Assembly: GCA_041859875.1 (NCBI GenBank)
Contig: JBFLFY010000020.1
Span: 1-49,946 of the forward strand
Direction: 5' to 3'
DNA length: 49,946 bases
Source of the DNA: Thermocaproicibacter sp041859875
Lineage (GTDB): Bacteria > Bacillota > Clostridia > Oscillospirales > Acutalibacteraceae
Shown one piece after another: positions 8,450 through 17,014 of the stretch. The notes under the pieces were generated by a model, which worked only from the letters and a program-made list of their open reading frames with translations, had not been told where the DNA came from and made no database searches. Within the stretch, counting starts at the first letter, position 1. The number at the start of each line of letters is the position of its first letter. Position numbers and translations under genes: made by a program.

Positions 8450-9460
8450 ATGATAATTTTGGTAACAATCCGTGATGTCGCAAAGCTGGCGGGCGTTTCA
8501 CAGGCAACTGTTTCCCGCGTGCTGAATGGAACGGCCGGGGTGGATCCGGAAAAGGAAAAGCGTGTCATAAACGCCGTTAATGAAACCGGTTTCAAACCGA
8601 ATGAGGTTGCCCGTTCCCTGTTTCGAAAGTCATCCCGGATTATTGGCTATGTTGTCCCGAGCATCTTGAATCTGTTCTTGAATGAAATTGGCCGGGCAAT
8701 CGAAGATGAAGCTTTTCAGCATGGATTTCGCGTTATTTTATGTAACACCGATGAAAAACCGGAAAAAGAATCTTTGTACATCAATATGCTTTCATCGATG
8801 AATGCCGACGGCGCTGTGATTATTTCCAACAACAACGGTCTTGAAGCGGAAATCAGCAGCTGTGGCTTTCCCGTTGTTGTGCTTGACCAAAAAATAGATG
8901 AGAGGTATTCTGCCATATCGGTTCAGTGTGACAATTACCAGGGCGGGTATCTTGCGGCGGAACACTTGGTTCAATGCGGATGCCGGAAAATTGTGCAGAT
9001 GCGCGGCCCGCAGAAATATATAAGCGGTGTTGACCGTTTTCGCGGCTACCTTGATGTTTGCGAAAAGTATGGGATAGAGCCGCGGTATGTTGACAGTAAT
9101 TATGACTTTGAAAGCGGCCTTGAATGTGCCCGTAAGATTCTGAGTACTTTTCCGGACGCCGATGGAATCCTTGCCTCCAGCGACATGACAGCGCTTTCTT
9201 TTTACAAAATTTTGTGCCAGAGCGGCCGGCGTGTTCCGGAAGATGTTATGATTGTCGGCTATGACAATGTGCGGCTCAGCACTCTTGTAACGCCGGAGTT
9301 TACCACGGTCGCTCAGCCGATGGAGAAGATTGGAAGGCTGGCTGTTCAACTGATTGCAGACAAAATTTCCGGTCAAAAAGAAGTGCCGCCCAACCATATG
9401 CTTCCGGTTGAATTAAAAGCAAGGCAAACGACAACACTAAAGGACAGAACACTCAGTTAG
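8450..9460 (+). CDS. LacI-family transcriptional regulator
   Basis: A 336-residue regulator. The N-terminal helix-turn-helix is VTIRDVAKLAGVSQATVSRVLNG written in two parts: VTIRDVAKLAGVS and QATVSRVLNG (residues 5-28), including the hinge-helix region. The rest is a periplasmic-binding-protein-like effector domain with DGAVIISNN, DRFRGYLDVCEKYGIEP and DGILASSDMTALSFYKIL. Start ATG 8450 is taken because the HTH follows directly; TTG 8459 is an alternative. Only weak Shine-Dalgarno (GCGGG) is seen. The effector is unknown; the deoD-BMP-ABC-deoC-cdd-pdp genes downstream make a nucleoside or pentose plausible (inference from position). An operator-like palindrome lies in its own promoter. Confidence 0.9.
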   Translation: MIILVTIRDVAKLAGVSQATVSRVLNGTAGVDPEKEKRVINAVNETGFKPNEVARSLFRKSSRIIGYVVPSILNLFLNEIGRAIEDEAFQHGFRVILCNTDEKPEKESLYINMLSSMNADGAVIISNNNGLEAEISSCGFPVVVLDQKIDERYSAISVQCDNYQGGYLAAEHLVQCGCRKIVQMRGPQKYISGVDRFRGYLDVCEKYGIEPRYVDSNYDFESGLECARKILSTFPDADGILASSDMTALSFYKILCQSGRRVPEDVMIVGYDNVRLSTLVTPEFTTVAQPMEKIGRLAVQLIADKISGQKEVPPNHMLPVELKARQTTTLKDRTLS

Positions 9461-9561
9461 ACCCTAAACCACAGTTAGAAAGGCAGTCAAGATTGACACA
9501 AAAATTCAGTTATAAGCGTTTTTACGGAAAAACCGACCCGTGTGTCAGCACAGCTGAAAAG

Positions 9562-9580
9562 GACGCGGAAAGTTTTCCGC
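9562..9580 (+). promoter_or_regulatory. Small hairpin before the YczE-like gene
   Basis: GCGGAAA...TTTCCGC type inverted repeat in the gap between the LacI gene and the membrane protein gene, without a T run. It could limit read-through or protect mRNA; function not determinable. Confidence 0.3.
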
Positions 9581-9599
9581 GGGGCCGGGTAATCTGCAC

Positions 9600-10262
9600 A
9601 TGAGTTTTAGACCGGGGAAACAAAAAAAATTTTTTACAGCAAATCAGCTAAAAAAATATCTTCTGGCATTATTTGGAGCGGCATTTGCAGGGTTTGGCAT
9701 GGCGTTTAACTCTGCAGCTACTTTGGGCAATGACCCTGTTGCTGTTTTTTATGACGGCATTCGGAATACGGCAAACTTGTCGTTTTCCCAGCTTGGTATC
9801 GCGACAAACATCATCAATTATTCCCTGATTGTTGTTGTTTTACTGATAAACAGAAAATATGTTAATATTGGAACATTTATTTACACGCTTCCTATGGGAA
9901 GTTTTATAGACCTTGGCACACTTTTTTACAATTCCCTGAAGCTTCCGCACATATTGCCTATGCAGATTCTGACGGCCTGTATGGGATGCTTCCTGCTCTA
10001 CTTCGGCATTTCTATTTTTATTTCGCTTGAAGTGGGCGTTGACCCCATCACCGGTGTACTTCTGACTTTGAAAGAACATTTTGGGTGTTCCTATAAGGTT
10101 GTAAAAATTACTTGCGACGTCATCACGCTGATTACAGGGATTCTACTTGGAGGAAAGTTCGGCGTGGTAACGGTTGTCTCGGCACTTGTGGGTGGTCCAT
10201 TAATTGAACTATTTTCTCGTATTAACAAAAAACATATCTTATTTTGGTTTAAAATAACCTAG
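9600..10262 (+). CDS. YczE/YitT-like integral membrane protein
   Basis: A 220-residue polytopic protein with about five hydrophobic segments (roughly residues 20-42, 60-82, 86-106, 118-142, 165-200). The N-terminal block FGMAFNSAATLGNDPVAVF resembles the conserved GxGxAxxxxAxLGxDP signature of the YczE/YitT/YyaS group, and GVDPITGVLL is a second copy-like motif (EVGVDP), typical for this internally repeated family. The function of the group is not well established; some members affect lipopeptide production or transport. No strong ribosome-binding site precedes ATG 9600. It follows the LacI-type regulator by 139 bp and may be its target, possibly as a transporter for a nucleoside-related solute (inference). 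Confidence 0.75.
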   Translation: MSFRPGKQKKFFTANQLKKYLLALFGAAFAGFGMAFNSAATLGNDPVAVFYDGIRNTANLSFSQLGIATNIINYSLIVVVLLINRKYVNIGTFIYTLPMGSFIDLGTLFYNSLKLPHILPMQILTACMGCFLLYFGISIFISLEVGVDPITGVLLTLKEHFGCSYKVVKITCDVITLITGILLGGKFGVVTVVSALVGGPLIELFSRINKKHILFWFKIT

Positions 10263-10312
10263 GGCTGATGAAAAAATTGAGTTTCAGTTAGCTTTAGTGA
10301 ATGGAGGAAATT

Positions 10313-11023
10313 ATGGCTACAACACCAACGCCCCACAATGGGGCAAAATTAGGAGAAATTGCAGACACCGTGCTGATGCCCGGTGATCCGCTCAGGGCAA
10401 AGTATATTGCGGAGCATTACCTGCAGGATGCAAAATGCTTCAACACAGTACGCAACATGCTTGGCTACACAGGCACTTATGAAGGCAGAAAAGTGTCTGT
10501 CATGGGCGGCGGAATGGGGATGCCGTCTGTTGGGCTTTACACGTATGAACTGTTCCACTTTTACAAGGTAGAGAACATCATTCGTATTGGCTCGGCAGGA
10601 GGTATCGCAGACGGGGTCCATACACACGACATTGTTGTTGCCATGGGCGCCTGCACAGATTCCAATTACGCTGCACAGTATCACCTTCCGGGGACATTTG
10701 CCCCTACAGCGGATTACGGCCTTATGAGCAAAGCTGTGAAAGCAGCACAGGAGCAGAATGCCCATACGGTTGTAGGCAACGTTCTTTCTTCGGATGTTTT
10801 CTACGGTGACGATGAAAATGCATTGGCACAGTGGAAAAAGATGGGTGTCCTCGCAGTTGAGATGGAAGCAGCCGCGCTGTATATGAACGCGGCAAGGTGC
10901 GGCAAAAAAGCACTCTGCCTCCTCACAATCTCCGACTGCCCATTTACCGGCGAAAGTCTGCCTGCCGAAGAACGCGAAACCGGCTTCAACGACATGATTA
11001 AAATTGCTTTGAAGATTCGGTAA
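10313..11023 (+). CDS. deoD: Purine-nucleoside phosphorylase, DeoD type
   Basis: A 236-residue hexameric-type purine nucleoside phosphorylase that splits purine (deoxy)ribonucleosides with phosphate into base and (deoxy)ribose-1-phosphate in the cytosol. Seen: VLMPGDPLRAKYIAE (phosphate loop, GDPLRA), GGGMGMPSVGLYTYEL, RIGSAGG, the substrate segment AVEMEAAALY, and LTISDCPFTGE near the C-terminus. Start ATG 10313 is preferred over the ATG at 10301 because GGAGG (10303-10307) is then at proper spacing and the protein begins like other DeoD proteins. First enzyme of the nucleoside salvage cluster that runs to 18.3 kb. Confidence 0.95.
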   Translation: MATTPTPHNGAKLGEIADTVLMPGDPLRAKYIAEHYLQDAKCFNTVRNMLGYTGTYEGRKVSVMGGGMGMPSVGLYTYELFHFYKVENIIRIGSAGGIADGVHTHDIVVAMGACTDSNYAAQYHLPGTFAPTADYGLMSKAVKAAQEQNAHTVVGNVLSSDVFYGDDENALAQWKKMGVLAVEMEAAALYMNAARCGKKALCLLTISDCPFTGESLPAEERETGFNDMIKIALKIR

Positions 11024-11063
11024 GCAGTAAGCAACAGATTCTGCTCAAAAGAATTGGTTCCCA

Positions 11064-11081
11064 GGGTTAAAAATTTAACCC
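11064..11081 (+). promoter_or_regulatory. Intercistronic inverted repeat before the BMP lipoprotein
   Basis: GGGTTAAA and TTTAACCC form an 8-bp near-perfect inverted repeat 22 bp upstream of the lipoprotein start codon. It could be an operator, or an mRNA hairpin; there is no T run long enough to call it a terminator. Confidence 0.35.
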
Positions 11082-11102
11082 AATTTATAAGGAGGCTCCT
11101 TT

Positions 11103-12170
11103 ATGAAAAAATTCTTAGCAGTTGTTCTAGGACTCAGTATGCTGGTTTCTACCATGGCTTGCTCTTCACAGCCAGCGGCGTCCAGCCAGAGTTCAGGCGC
11201 AGCAAGCACTACAGCAAGCAGCAAAGCGGGCACTTTTAAGGCGGCTATGGTAACCGATACAGGCGGTGTAAACGACCAGTCGTTCAACCAGTCTTCCTGG
11301 GAAGGACTGCAGAGCCTGCAGAAGGACACGGGTGCAAAGGTCCGTTACCTGGAATCCAAACAGGCTTCTGACTATGCTACAAACCTGGATAAGCTCGCAG
11401 ACGATAACAATAACCTGATCTGGGGCATTGGCTATGCAATGGCCGACGCTATTGGCAATGCTTCCAAGCAGAACCCGGACATTCAGTATGCTATTGTTGA
11501 CAATGGCTATGACCCGAAGACCATGGGCGGCAATGTCGCGGGCGTTATGTTCCGCGCACAGGAATCTTCCTTCCTTGTTGGCTACATTGCCGGCAAGACA
11601 ACAAAGACAAACAAAGTTGGTTTCGTCGGTGGCCAGACAAGCGCCATCATTGACCAGTTCCAGTACGGCTACCAGGCTGGCGTTGATTATGCAGCCAAAG
11701 AACTGAAGAAGAAGATCAGCGTTTCCGTTCAGTATGCTGAAAGCTTCAGCGACTCCGCAAAGGGCAAGGCTATTGCAAGCAAGATGTTCTCTGACGGATG
11801 CGACATCGTATTCCATGCAGCAGGCGGCGTTGGCGTCGGCGTTATCCAGGCAGCCAAAGAAGCCAACAAGTTTGCTATCGGCGTAGACCGTGACCAGTCT
11901 TACCTTGCACCGAAGAACGTCCTTACTTCTGCACTGAAACTCGCAGGCAAAGCAGTTGAAGATGTTTCCAAGGAAGCTCAGAACGGCAAAAAAATTGGCG
12001 GCAAAACCTATACCTTTGGCCTTAAGGAAGGCGCAGTAGGCATTCCGACCACAAATGCAAATCTCGACAAGTCCGTTTATAATGATGCCATGAAGGTTCA
12101 GCAGGACATTGTCAGCGGTAAGATTGTTCCTCCGTATGACAAAGCAACCTATGACAAATTCGGCAAATAA
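11103..12170 (+). CDS. BMP-family nucleoside-binding lipoprotein of an ABC transporter
   Basis: A 355-residue lipoprotein: signal peptide with lipobox STMAC (Cys20), a Ser/Ala-rich tether (about 20-40), then a Bmp/PnrA periplasmic-binding domain. Family motifs seen: MVTDTGGVNDQSFNQSSWEG, IDNGY-like IVDNGYDP, FRAQESSFLVGYIAG, KVGFVGG, and DIVFHAAGGVGVGVIQAA. Characterised relatives (PnrA, BmpA-type, NupN) bind purine or other nucleosides. It acts outside the membrane and delivers substrate to the ATPase and permeases directly downstream. GGAGG precedes ATG 11103. A stem-loop after the gene suggests differential expression relative to the membrane parts, as is common for binding proteins. Confidence 0.93.
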   Translation: MKKFLAVVLGLSMLVSTMACSSQPAASSQSSGAASTTASSKAGTFKAAMVTDTGGVNDQSFNQSSWEGLQSLQKDTGAKVRYLESKQASDYATNLDKLADDNNNLIWGIGYAMADAIGNASKQNPDIQYAIVDNGYDPKTMGGNVAGVMFRAQESSFLVGYIAGKTTKTNKVGFVGGQTSAIIDQFQYGYQAGVDYAAKELKKKISVSVQYAESFSDSAKGKAIASKMFSDGCDIVFHAAGGVGVGVIQAAKEANKFAIGVDRDQSYLAPKNVLTSALKLAGKAVEDVSKEAQNGKKIGGKTYTFGLKEGAVGIPTTNANLDKSVYNDAMKVQQDIVSGKIVPPYDKATYDKFGK

Positions 12171-12214
12171 GCAGACCGCATTCATCCTGTCCTGAAAATT
12201 TCGCTTAATGTTTT

Positions 12215-12265
12215 GCTTTTCTCTTACGGGGATGGCCTCCGGGCTGTTCCCGTAAAGTGAAAAGC
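12215..12265 (+). promoter_or_regulatory. Long intercistronic stem-loop
   Basis: GCTTTTC-TC-TTACGGG (12215-12230) pairs with CCCGTAA-AGT-GAAAAGC (12249-12265) around an 18-base loop. There is no U tract, so it is not a normal terminator; it lies between the abundant binding protein gene and the ATPase gene, where such structures typically protect the upstream mRNA from 3' decay. Confidence 0.5.
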
Positions 12266-12295
12266 ATATATTTTGGGCTCTGGAGGATATTGACT

Positions 12296-13837
12296 ATGGA
12301 AGTCGGCAGTGAGTATGCGGTGCAGATGCACGGCATTGTAAAAACATTTGGTTCATTCTGCGCCCTTGATCATGTAGATTTGGATGTCAAAAAAGGCACA
12401 GTTCATGCGTTGCTTGGTGAAAATGGCGCGGGAAAAAGTACTTTGATGAATATCCTTTACGGATTGTATCAGGCCGACAGCGGGAACATTTATGTAAATG
12501 GCAATGAAGTAAACATAAAAGACCCGAATGTTGCCATTCGGCACGGAATCGGTATGGTTCATCAGCATTTTATGTTGATTGAAAACTTTACTGTTCTTCA
12601 GAATGTTATTCTTGGCAGCGAAGTCACCAATAAGTTTGGCGTCCTCGACATGGCACAAGCACGGGAAAAGGTTCAAAAAATCGTAGAAGAGTATGGGTTC
12701 AGCGTTGATTTGGATGCAAAAATCGAAGACATAACCGTCGGTATGCAGCAGCGTGTCGAAATTCTGAAAGCACTTTACCGCGGCGTTGATATTCTGATTC
12801 TCGACGAACCAACGGCGGTCCTTACACCGCAGGAAATCGGCGAACTTCTCGATATTATGAAGAACCTTGTTAAAAGTGGAAAAACAATCATTTTGATTAC
12901 ACATAAACTGAAAGAAATTCAGCAGTCATCCGACGTTTGCACCATTATTCGCCGTGGCAAGCTGATTGACACTGTGAAGCCACAGGAGGTAGACGAAGAA
13001 ACCCTGGCACAGAAGATGGTAGGCCACCCGGTAAAACTCGTCGTTGAAAAAACTCCTGCACAGCCAAAAGAAACCGTTTTTGAAGTTGACGGCCTTTCTG
13101 TGCGCGACAAGCGCGGCATAGAAGCAGTGAAGAATCTTTCCCTTAAAATTCGCAGCGGTGAGATTTATGGCATAGCGGGTGTTGACGGCAACGGCCAGAA
13201 AGAGCTTGTTGACGCAATCATGTCCCTTGCCAAGGCAGAAAGCGGAACCATTAAAATAAGCGGGCAGGAAATTCAGAATACGACCCCGTTTAATGTTATC
13301 AGCCACAAAATCTCAACAATTCCGGAAGACAGGCAGCGGTGCGGCCTTGTTCTGAACTACTCCTGCCAGAAGAACATGATTCTTGAAAACTACCACAAGA
13401 GCCCGTTTTCTGAGCATGGGATTCTGCAGAATGGGAAGATTCTTGAGCATACAAAACAGTTGGTTCAGGATTATGATATCCGGCCGGCCGACTGTGAAGC
13501 ACTTCCGGTGCGCAGCCTTTCGGGCGGCAACCAGCAAAAGCTGATTATTGCGCGGGAAATCTCAAATGAACCGGATTTGCTGATAGCAGTGCAGCCTACA
13601 CGCGGCCTTGACGTTGGCGCTATAGAATATGTGCATAAAATGCTGGTTCATGAGCGTGACGAGGGCAAGGCAGTACTTCTGATTTCGCTGGAACTTGATG
13701 AAGTGCTGAGCGTCGCAGACACAATCGGCGTTATTTACGACGGCTCTATCACCGGCACTTTCGCTCAGGGCGATGCCGACGAAAAAACGATCGGTCTACT
13801 GATGGCTGGAGGGAAACAAAATGCAGTTAACAGCTAA
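12296..13837 (+). CDS. Nucleoside ABC transporter, tandem ATP-binding protein
   Basis: A 513-residue ATPase with two nucleotide-binding domains, as in NupA/NupO and RbsA-like proteins. Domain 1: Walker A GENGAGKST (41-49), signature VGMQQRVEI, Walker B ILILDEPTAVL. Domain 2 (from about 265): a degenerate Walker A GVDGNGQKEL, a canonical signature LSGGNQQKLI and a Walker B-like LLIAVQPTRGLD in which the usual acidic residue after the aliphatic strand is replaced (AVQPTRG), which is normal for this class. It energises uptake with the two permeases that overlap it downstream. Start ATG 12296 has GGAGG upstream; the ORF is open further upstream but without a ribosome-binding site. Confidence 0.93.
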   Translation: MEVGSEYAVQMHGIVKTFGSFCALDHVDLDVKKGTVHALLGENGAGKSTLMNILYGLYQADSGNIYVNGNEVNIKDPNVAIRHGIGMVHQHFMLIENFTVLQNVILGSEVTNKFGVLDMAQAREKVQKIVEEYGFSVDLDAKIEDITVGMQQRVEILKALYRGVDILILDEPTAVLTPQEIGELLDIMKNLVKSGKTIILITHKLKEIQQSSDVCTIIRRGKLIDTVKPQEVDEETLAQKMVGHPVKLVVEKTPAQPKETVFEVDGLSVRDKRGIEAVKNLSLKIRSGEIYGIAGVDGNGQKELVDAIMSLAKAESGTIKISGQEIQNTTPFNVISHKISTIPEDRQRCGLVLNYSCQKNMILENYHKSPFSEHGILQNGKILEHTKQLVQDYDIRPADCEALPVRSLSGGNQQKLIIAREISNEPDLLIAVQPTRGLDVGAIEYVHKMLVHERDEGKAVLLISLELDEVLSVADTIGVIYDGSITGTFAQGDADEKTIGLLMAGGKQNAVNS

Positions 13838-14948
13838 AATCCTGAAAAAGCCACTCACGGCTGCGCTGCTTGCAATTTTATGCGGCTTTTTGGTTGCGGC
13901 TGTCGTCCTTGCTTCCGCAAACTATAATCCGTGGCAGGCATTTGGTGCGCTTTTTGGTGGTATGTTCTCAAGACCAAAATACATTTCAAACGTTATTATT
14001 AAGGCTACCCCAATTATTTTAACCGGCCTGAGTGTTGCATTCGCTTTTAAGACAAGCCTTTTCAACATCGGCGCAGAAGGCCAGTACATTGTTTCCGCCA
14101 TGGTGGTAACAATGCTCGGCATGAAAATGAACCTGCCCATGGTGATTCAGATTCCGGTGCTTATTCTAGCTGGTATCGCAGCGGGCGCTATCTGGGGCGG
14201 TGCTGTAGGTTACCTGAAAGCAAAATTCGGGATTCACGAAGTTATCACAAGCATCATGCTGAACTGGATTGCGTTCTACCTTTCCAACTACATTGTGAAT
14301 ATGCCCGCTTTCCATCAGCCCAACTCCACCGGTACGTACCCAATCAACGAAAACGGGTACATTATGCTCCTTCCGAGTTGGAAGCGTTCGGATGCGGGCA
14401 TAGCGGCCATGCAGAACGTCCCGTGGCTGAAGGAAATCATGCTGAAGACGGATGTGAATTTCGGCTTTCTGATTGCCATTGTAATGGCCATTTTGATTTG
14501 GTTTCTGCTTTCACGCACAACAAAAGGTTTTGAACTTTGTGCTGTCGGTTTCAACAAAGACGCGGCAGAGTTTTCCGGCATTAACGTTAAAAAGAACCTG
14601 CTGGATGCCATGCTGATTTCCGGTGCGCTTTCCGGCTTGGCCGGTGCTGTTGCCGTTATGGGTGCGTCTCCGCACAACATCTCGACTCTGGCGGCTTTTG
14701 AAAATAACGGGTTTAATGGCCTTTCGGTTGCGTTTATCGCGGGCGGTTCGCCAATCGGCTGCATTTTTGCAGGTCTGATGTTCGGCGGCTTCCTGTATGG
14801 CGGCCAGACGGTTCAGTCCGAAGTCGGCGCACCGTCTGAAATTATTAACATCATGATGGGTACCATTGTATTTTTCATGGCTCTTTCGAAAGTAATTCCT
14901 GCGCTGGCCGACAGATTGGCAAAAGGAGGCACCGTTCATGCTAAATGA
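13821..14948 (+). CDS. Nucleoside ABC transporter permease 1 (NupP-like)
   Basis: A 375-residue integral membrane protein of the BPD_transp_2 family with about 9-10 membrane segments. Seen: KATPIILTGLSVAFAFKTSLFNIGAEGQYI written here only by its core motif NIGAEGQ, the GIHEVITSIMLNW segment, and SGALSGLAGAVAVMG, all typical of BMP-associated permeases. Its start overlaps the ATPase gene by 17 bp and its end overlaps the next permease by 11 bp, so translation is coupled. Start ATG 13821 has GGAGGG upstream. Partner of the permease at 14938 in a heterodimeric channel. Confidence 0.92.
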   Translation: MQLTAKILKKPLTAALLAILCGFLVAAVVLASANYNPWQAFGALFGGMFSRPKYISNVIIKATPIILTGLSVAFAFKTSLFNIGAEGQYIVSAMVVTMLGMKMNLPMVIQIPVLILAGIAAGAIWGGAVGYLKAKFGIHEVITSIMLNWIAFYLSNYIVNMPAFHQPNSTGTYPINENGYIMLLPSWKRSDAGIAAMQNVPWLKEIMLKTDVNFGFLIAIVMAILIWFLLSRTTKGFELCAVGFNKDAAEFSGINVKKNLLDAMLISGALSGLAGAVAVMGASPHNISTLAAFENNGFNGLSVAFIAGGSPIGCIFAGLMFGGFLYGGQTVQSEVGAPSEIINIMMGTIVFFMALSKVIPALADRLAKGGTVHAK

Positions 14949-15861
14949 TATAACGCTGCTTATCAGCATCACTTTTATGTATTCGGCGCCGTTGATTTTC
15001 GGTGCGCTGGGCGGCGTTACGTCGGAGCGCTCCGGTGTTGTCAACATCGGTATTGAAGGTATGATGAATATAGGCGCTTTTGCAGGCACTGCAGTTGCTT
15101 TCTTTACGGGCAACCCATGGCTTGGGTTCCTGATGGCCGGTGTGGCAGGCGGTTTGCTTGCACTGCTGCATGGCTTTGCTTCCATTACCTGCAAGGCAGA
15201 CCAGACGGTTTCGGGCATTGCCCTGAACCTGATTGGCCCTGGCGTTGCCTTGTTCCTGTGCCGTATGTTTTTCCAGGGCGCAACAATGTCAAAGCCGATT
15301 GCGGACAAACTGCCGAAAATCTTCGGCAACCTTCAGACGCAGAATGCTGCGCTGAAAAATCTGAACCTTGACATTACAGCAATTCTTGCTGCTGCGCTTG
15401 CGGTGATTCTTTGGTTTGTCTTTTACAAAACAAAATGGGGCCTTCGCATTCGCTCCGTCGGTGAACATCCGGCAGCGGCTGATTCCCTTGGCATCAGTGT
15501 TACAAAGACCCGGTACCTCTGCGTTATTCTTTCGGGTATTTTTGCCGGTCTGGGCGGCGGCTGCATGACGCTTGATATTATCCCGCAGTACACGCCTACC
15601 GCCATCAGCGGGCAGGGATTCATTGCCCTGGCTGCCGTTATCTTCGGCAAATGGACTCCATACGGCGCTTATGGTGCATGTATGCTTTTCGGTTTTGCAC
15701 AGGCACTTACCGTTGTTCTTGGCGGCGGGAAGTTTGCTGTACCGTCGGAAATCCTTGCAATGCTCCCATATGTTCTGACAATTATTGTGCTGATCCTTTT
15801 TGTAGGCCGCGCTGTTGCGCCGAAGGAAGACGGTATTCCATACGAAAAGGGAACACGCTGA
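14938..15861 (+). CDS. Nucleoside ABC transporter permease 2 (NupQ-like)
   Basis: A 307-residue membrane protein of the same family as the upstream permease, about 8 membrane segments. Motifs: SAPLIFGALGGVTSERSG split here as ALGGVTSERSGV, VNIGIEGMMN, and the DQTVSGIALNL segment. C-terminal loop with GGGKFAVPSEIL is family-typical. It overlaps the preceding permease by 11 bp and has AAGGAGG before ATG 14938. Together with the lipoprotein and ATPase it completes a four-gene nucleoside importer. Confidence 0.92.
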   Translation: MLNDITLLISITFMYSAPLIFGALGGVTSERSGVVNIGIEGMMNIGAFAGTAVAFFTGNPWLGFLMAGVAGGLLALLHGFASITCKADQTVSGIALNLIGPGVALFLCRMFFQGATMSKPIADKLPKIFGNLQTQNAALKNLNLDITAILAAALAVILWFVFYKTKWGLRIRSVGEHPAAADSLGISVTKTRYLCVILSGIFAGLGGGCMTLDIIPQYTPTAISGQGFIALAAVIFGKWTPYGAYGACMLFGFAQALTVVLGGGKFAVPSEILAMLPYVLTIIVLILFVGRAVAPKEDGIPYEKGTR

Positions 15862-15886
15862 TACGATTACGGAAAGGCGGATATTT

Positions 15887-16558
15887 ATGGATTTAAAAAC
15901 AATTTTAAGCAAAACGGACCATACCCTTCTTGCGCAGACGGCAACTTGGCCGGAAATTCAGCAGATTTGTGATGATGGCATCCAGTACCATACGGCTTCC
16001 GTCTGTATACCGGCTTCGTATGTGAAACGTGCCAGCGAGTATGCAAAGGGCCGTGTAGCAATTTGCACGGTCATCGGCTTCCCAAACGGTTACGACACAA
16101 CTGCCGCCAAAGTTTTTGAGGCGCAGGATGCTGTAAAAAACGGGGCCGACGAAGTTGATATGGTGATTAACCTGGGCTACGTAAAAGACGGCCTGTTTGA
16201 CAAGGTGCAGGATGAAATTCAGCAGGTTAGAGCAGCCTGCGGAAACCATATTCTGAAGGTAATTATTGAGACCTGCCTGCTGACGCAGGAAGAGAAAATC
16301 AGGATGTGTGAAATTGTTACCCGCTCCGGCGCCGACTTTATTAAGACTTCCACCGGCTTTTCTACAGGCGGTGCAACTTTTGACGATGTGAAACTTTTCC
16401 GCGAGCACGTTGGCCCGAATGTTAAAATAAAGGCAGCCGGAGGGATTAAGACCTTGGCAGACGCCGAAAAATTTATCTCCCTTGGCGCAGACCGTCTTGG
16501 TACAAGCCGCGTTGTACGGCTTGTTAAGGAGCAGGCCGCTGCGGAAAAGAAGGGCTGA
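15887..16558 (+). CDS. deoC: Deoxyribose-phosphate aldolase
   Basis: A 223-residue class I aldolase that splits 2-deoxy-D-ribose-5-phosphate into glyceraldehyde-3-phosphate and acetaldehyde. The Schiff-base lysine is K153 in FIKTSTGF, the second active-site lysine K182 in IKAAGGIK, and the proton-relay Asp is in EVDMVIN (D91). Length is typical. Start ATG 15887 follows AAGGCGG; the open frame reaches upstream into the permease gene but without initiation signals. It lies between the transporter and cdd-pdp, so deoxynucleosides taken up here can be fully degraded to glycolytic intermediates (a phosphopentomutase is needed but not seen in the window). Confidence 0.95.
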   Translation: MDLKTILSKTDHTLLAQTATWPEIQQICDDGIQYHTASVCIPASYVKRASEYAKGRVAICTVIGFPNGYDTTAAKVFEAQDAVKNGADEVDMVINLGYVKDGLFDKVQDEIQQVRAACGNHILKVIIETCLLTQEEKIRMCEIVTRSGADFIKTSTGFSTGGATFDDVKLFREHVGPNVKIKAAGGIKTLADAEKFISLGADRLGTSRVVRLVKEQAAAEKKG

Positions 16559-16564
16559 CCGGGA

Positions 16565-17014
16565 ATGGCAGAGGAAAAAGAACTGCTTCAAAAAGCAGCT
16601 GAAGCGAGAGAATTTGCCTATACGCCGTACTCCCACTTTGCAGTAGGCGCTGCACTTTTGGCGGAAAATGGGAAAATTTATCAAGGCTGTAACATAGAGA
16701 ACGCTGCCTATACCCCAACCAACTGCGCGGAGCGCACGGCTTTTTTTAAGGCTGTTAGCGAAGGCCAGCGTAAGTTTAAGGCCATTGCCATCGTTGGTGG
16801 GCCGGCAGGACATCCTGCCTGTGAGCTCTGCCCGCCATGCGGTGTTTGCCGCCAAGTGATGATGGAGTTTTGCAGCCCGGATTCTTTCCGCGTTATACTG
16901 GCTGCCGACCCGGAACATCCGCAGAATTTTCTGCTGAAAGATATCCTTCCGCTCGGCTTCGGGCCGAAAAATCTTCAAGAAACAAGGGAGGAAACTCAGC
17001 ATGAGAATGTATGA
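16565..17014 (+). CDS. cdd: Cytidine deaminase
   Basis: A 149-residue zinc hydrolase converting (deoxy)cytidine to (deoxy)uridine. Zinc ligands and catalytic Glu are visible: TNCAERTAF (C54, E56) and PPCGVCRQVMMEF (C92, C95); substrate-binding segment GCNIENAAY. The homotetrameric short-type length fits. It starts 6 bp after deoC and overlaps pdp by 14 bp, so deamination feeds uridine to the pyrimidine phosphorylase next to it. Confidence 0.95.
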   Translation: MAEEKELLQKAAEAREFAYTPYSHFAVGAALLAENGKIYQGCNIENAAYTPTNCAERTAFFKAVSEGQRKFKAIAIVGGPAGHPACELCPPCGVCRQVMMEFCSPDSFRVILAADPEHPQNFLLKDILPLGFGPKNLQETREETQHENV

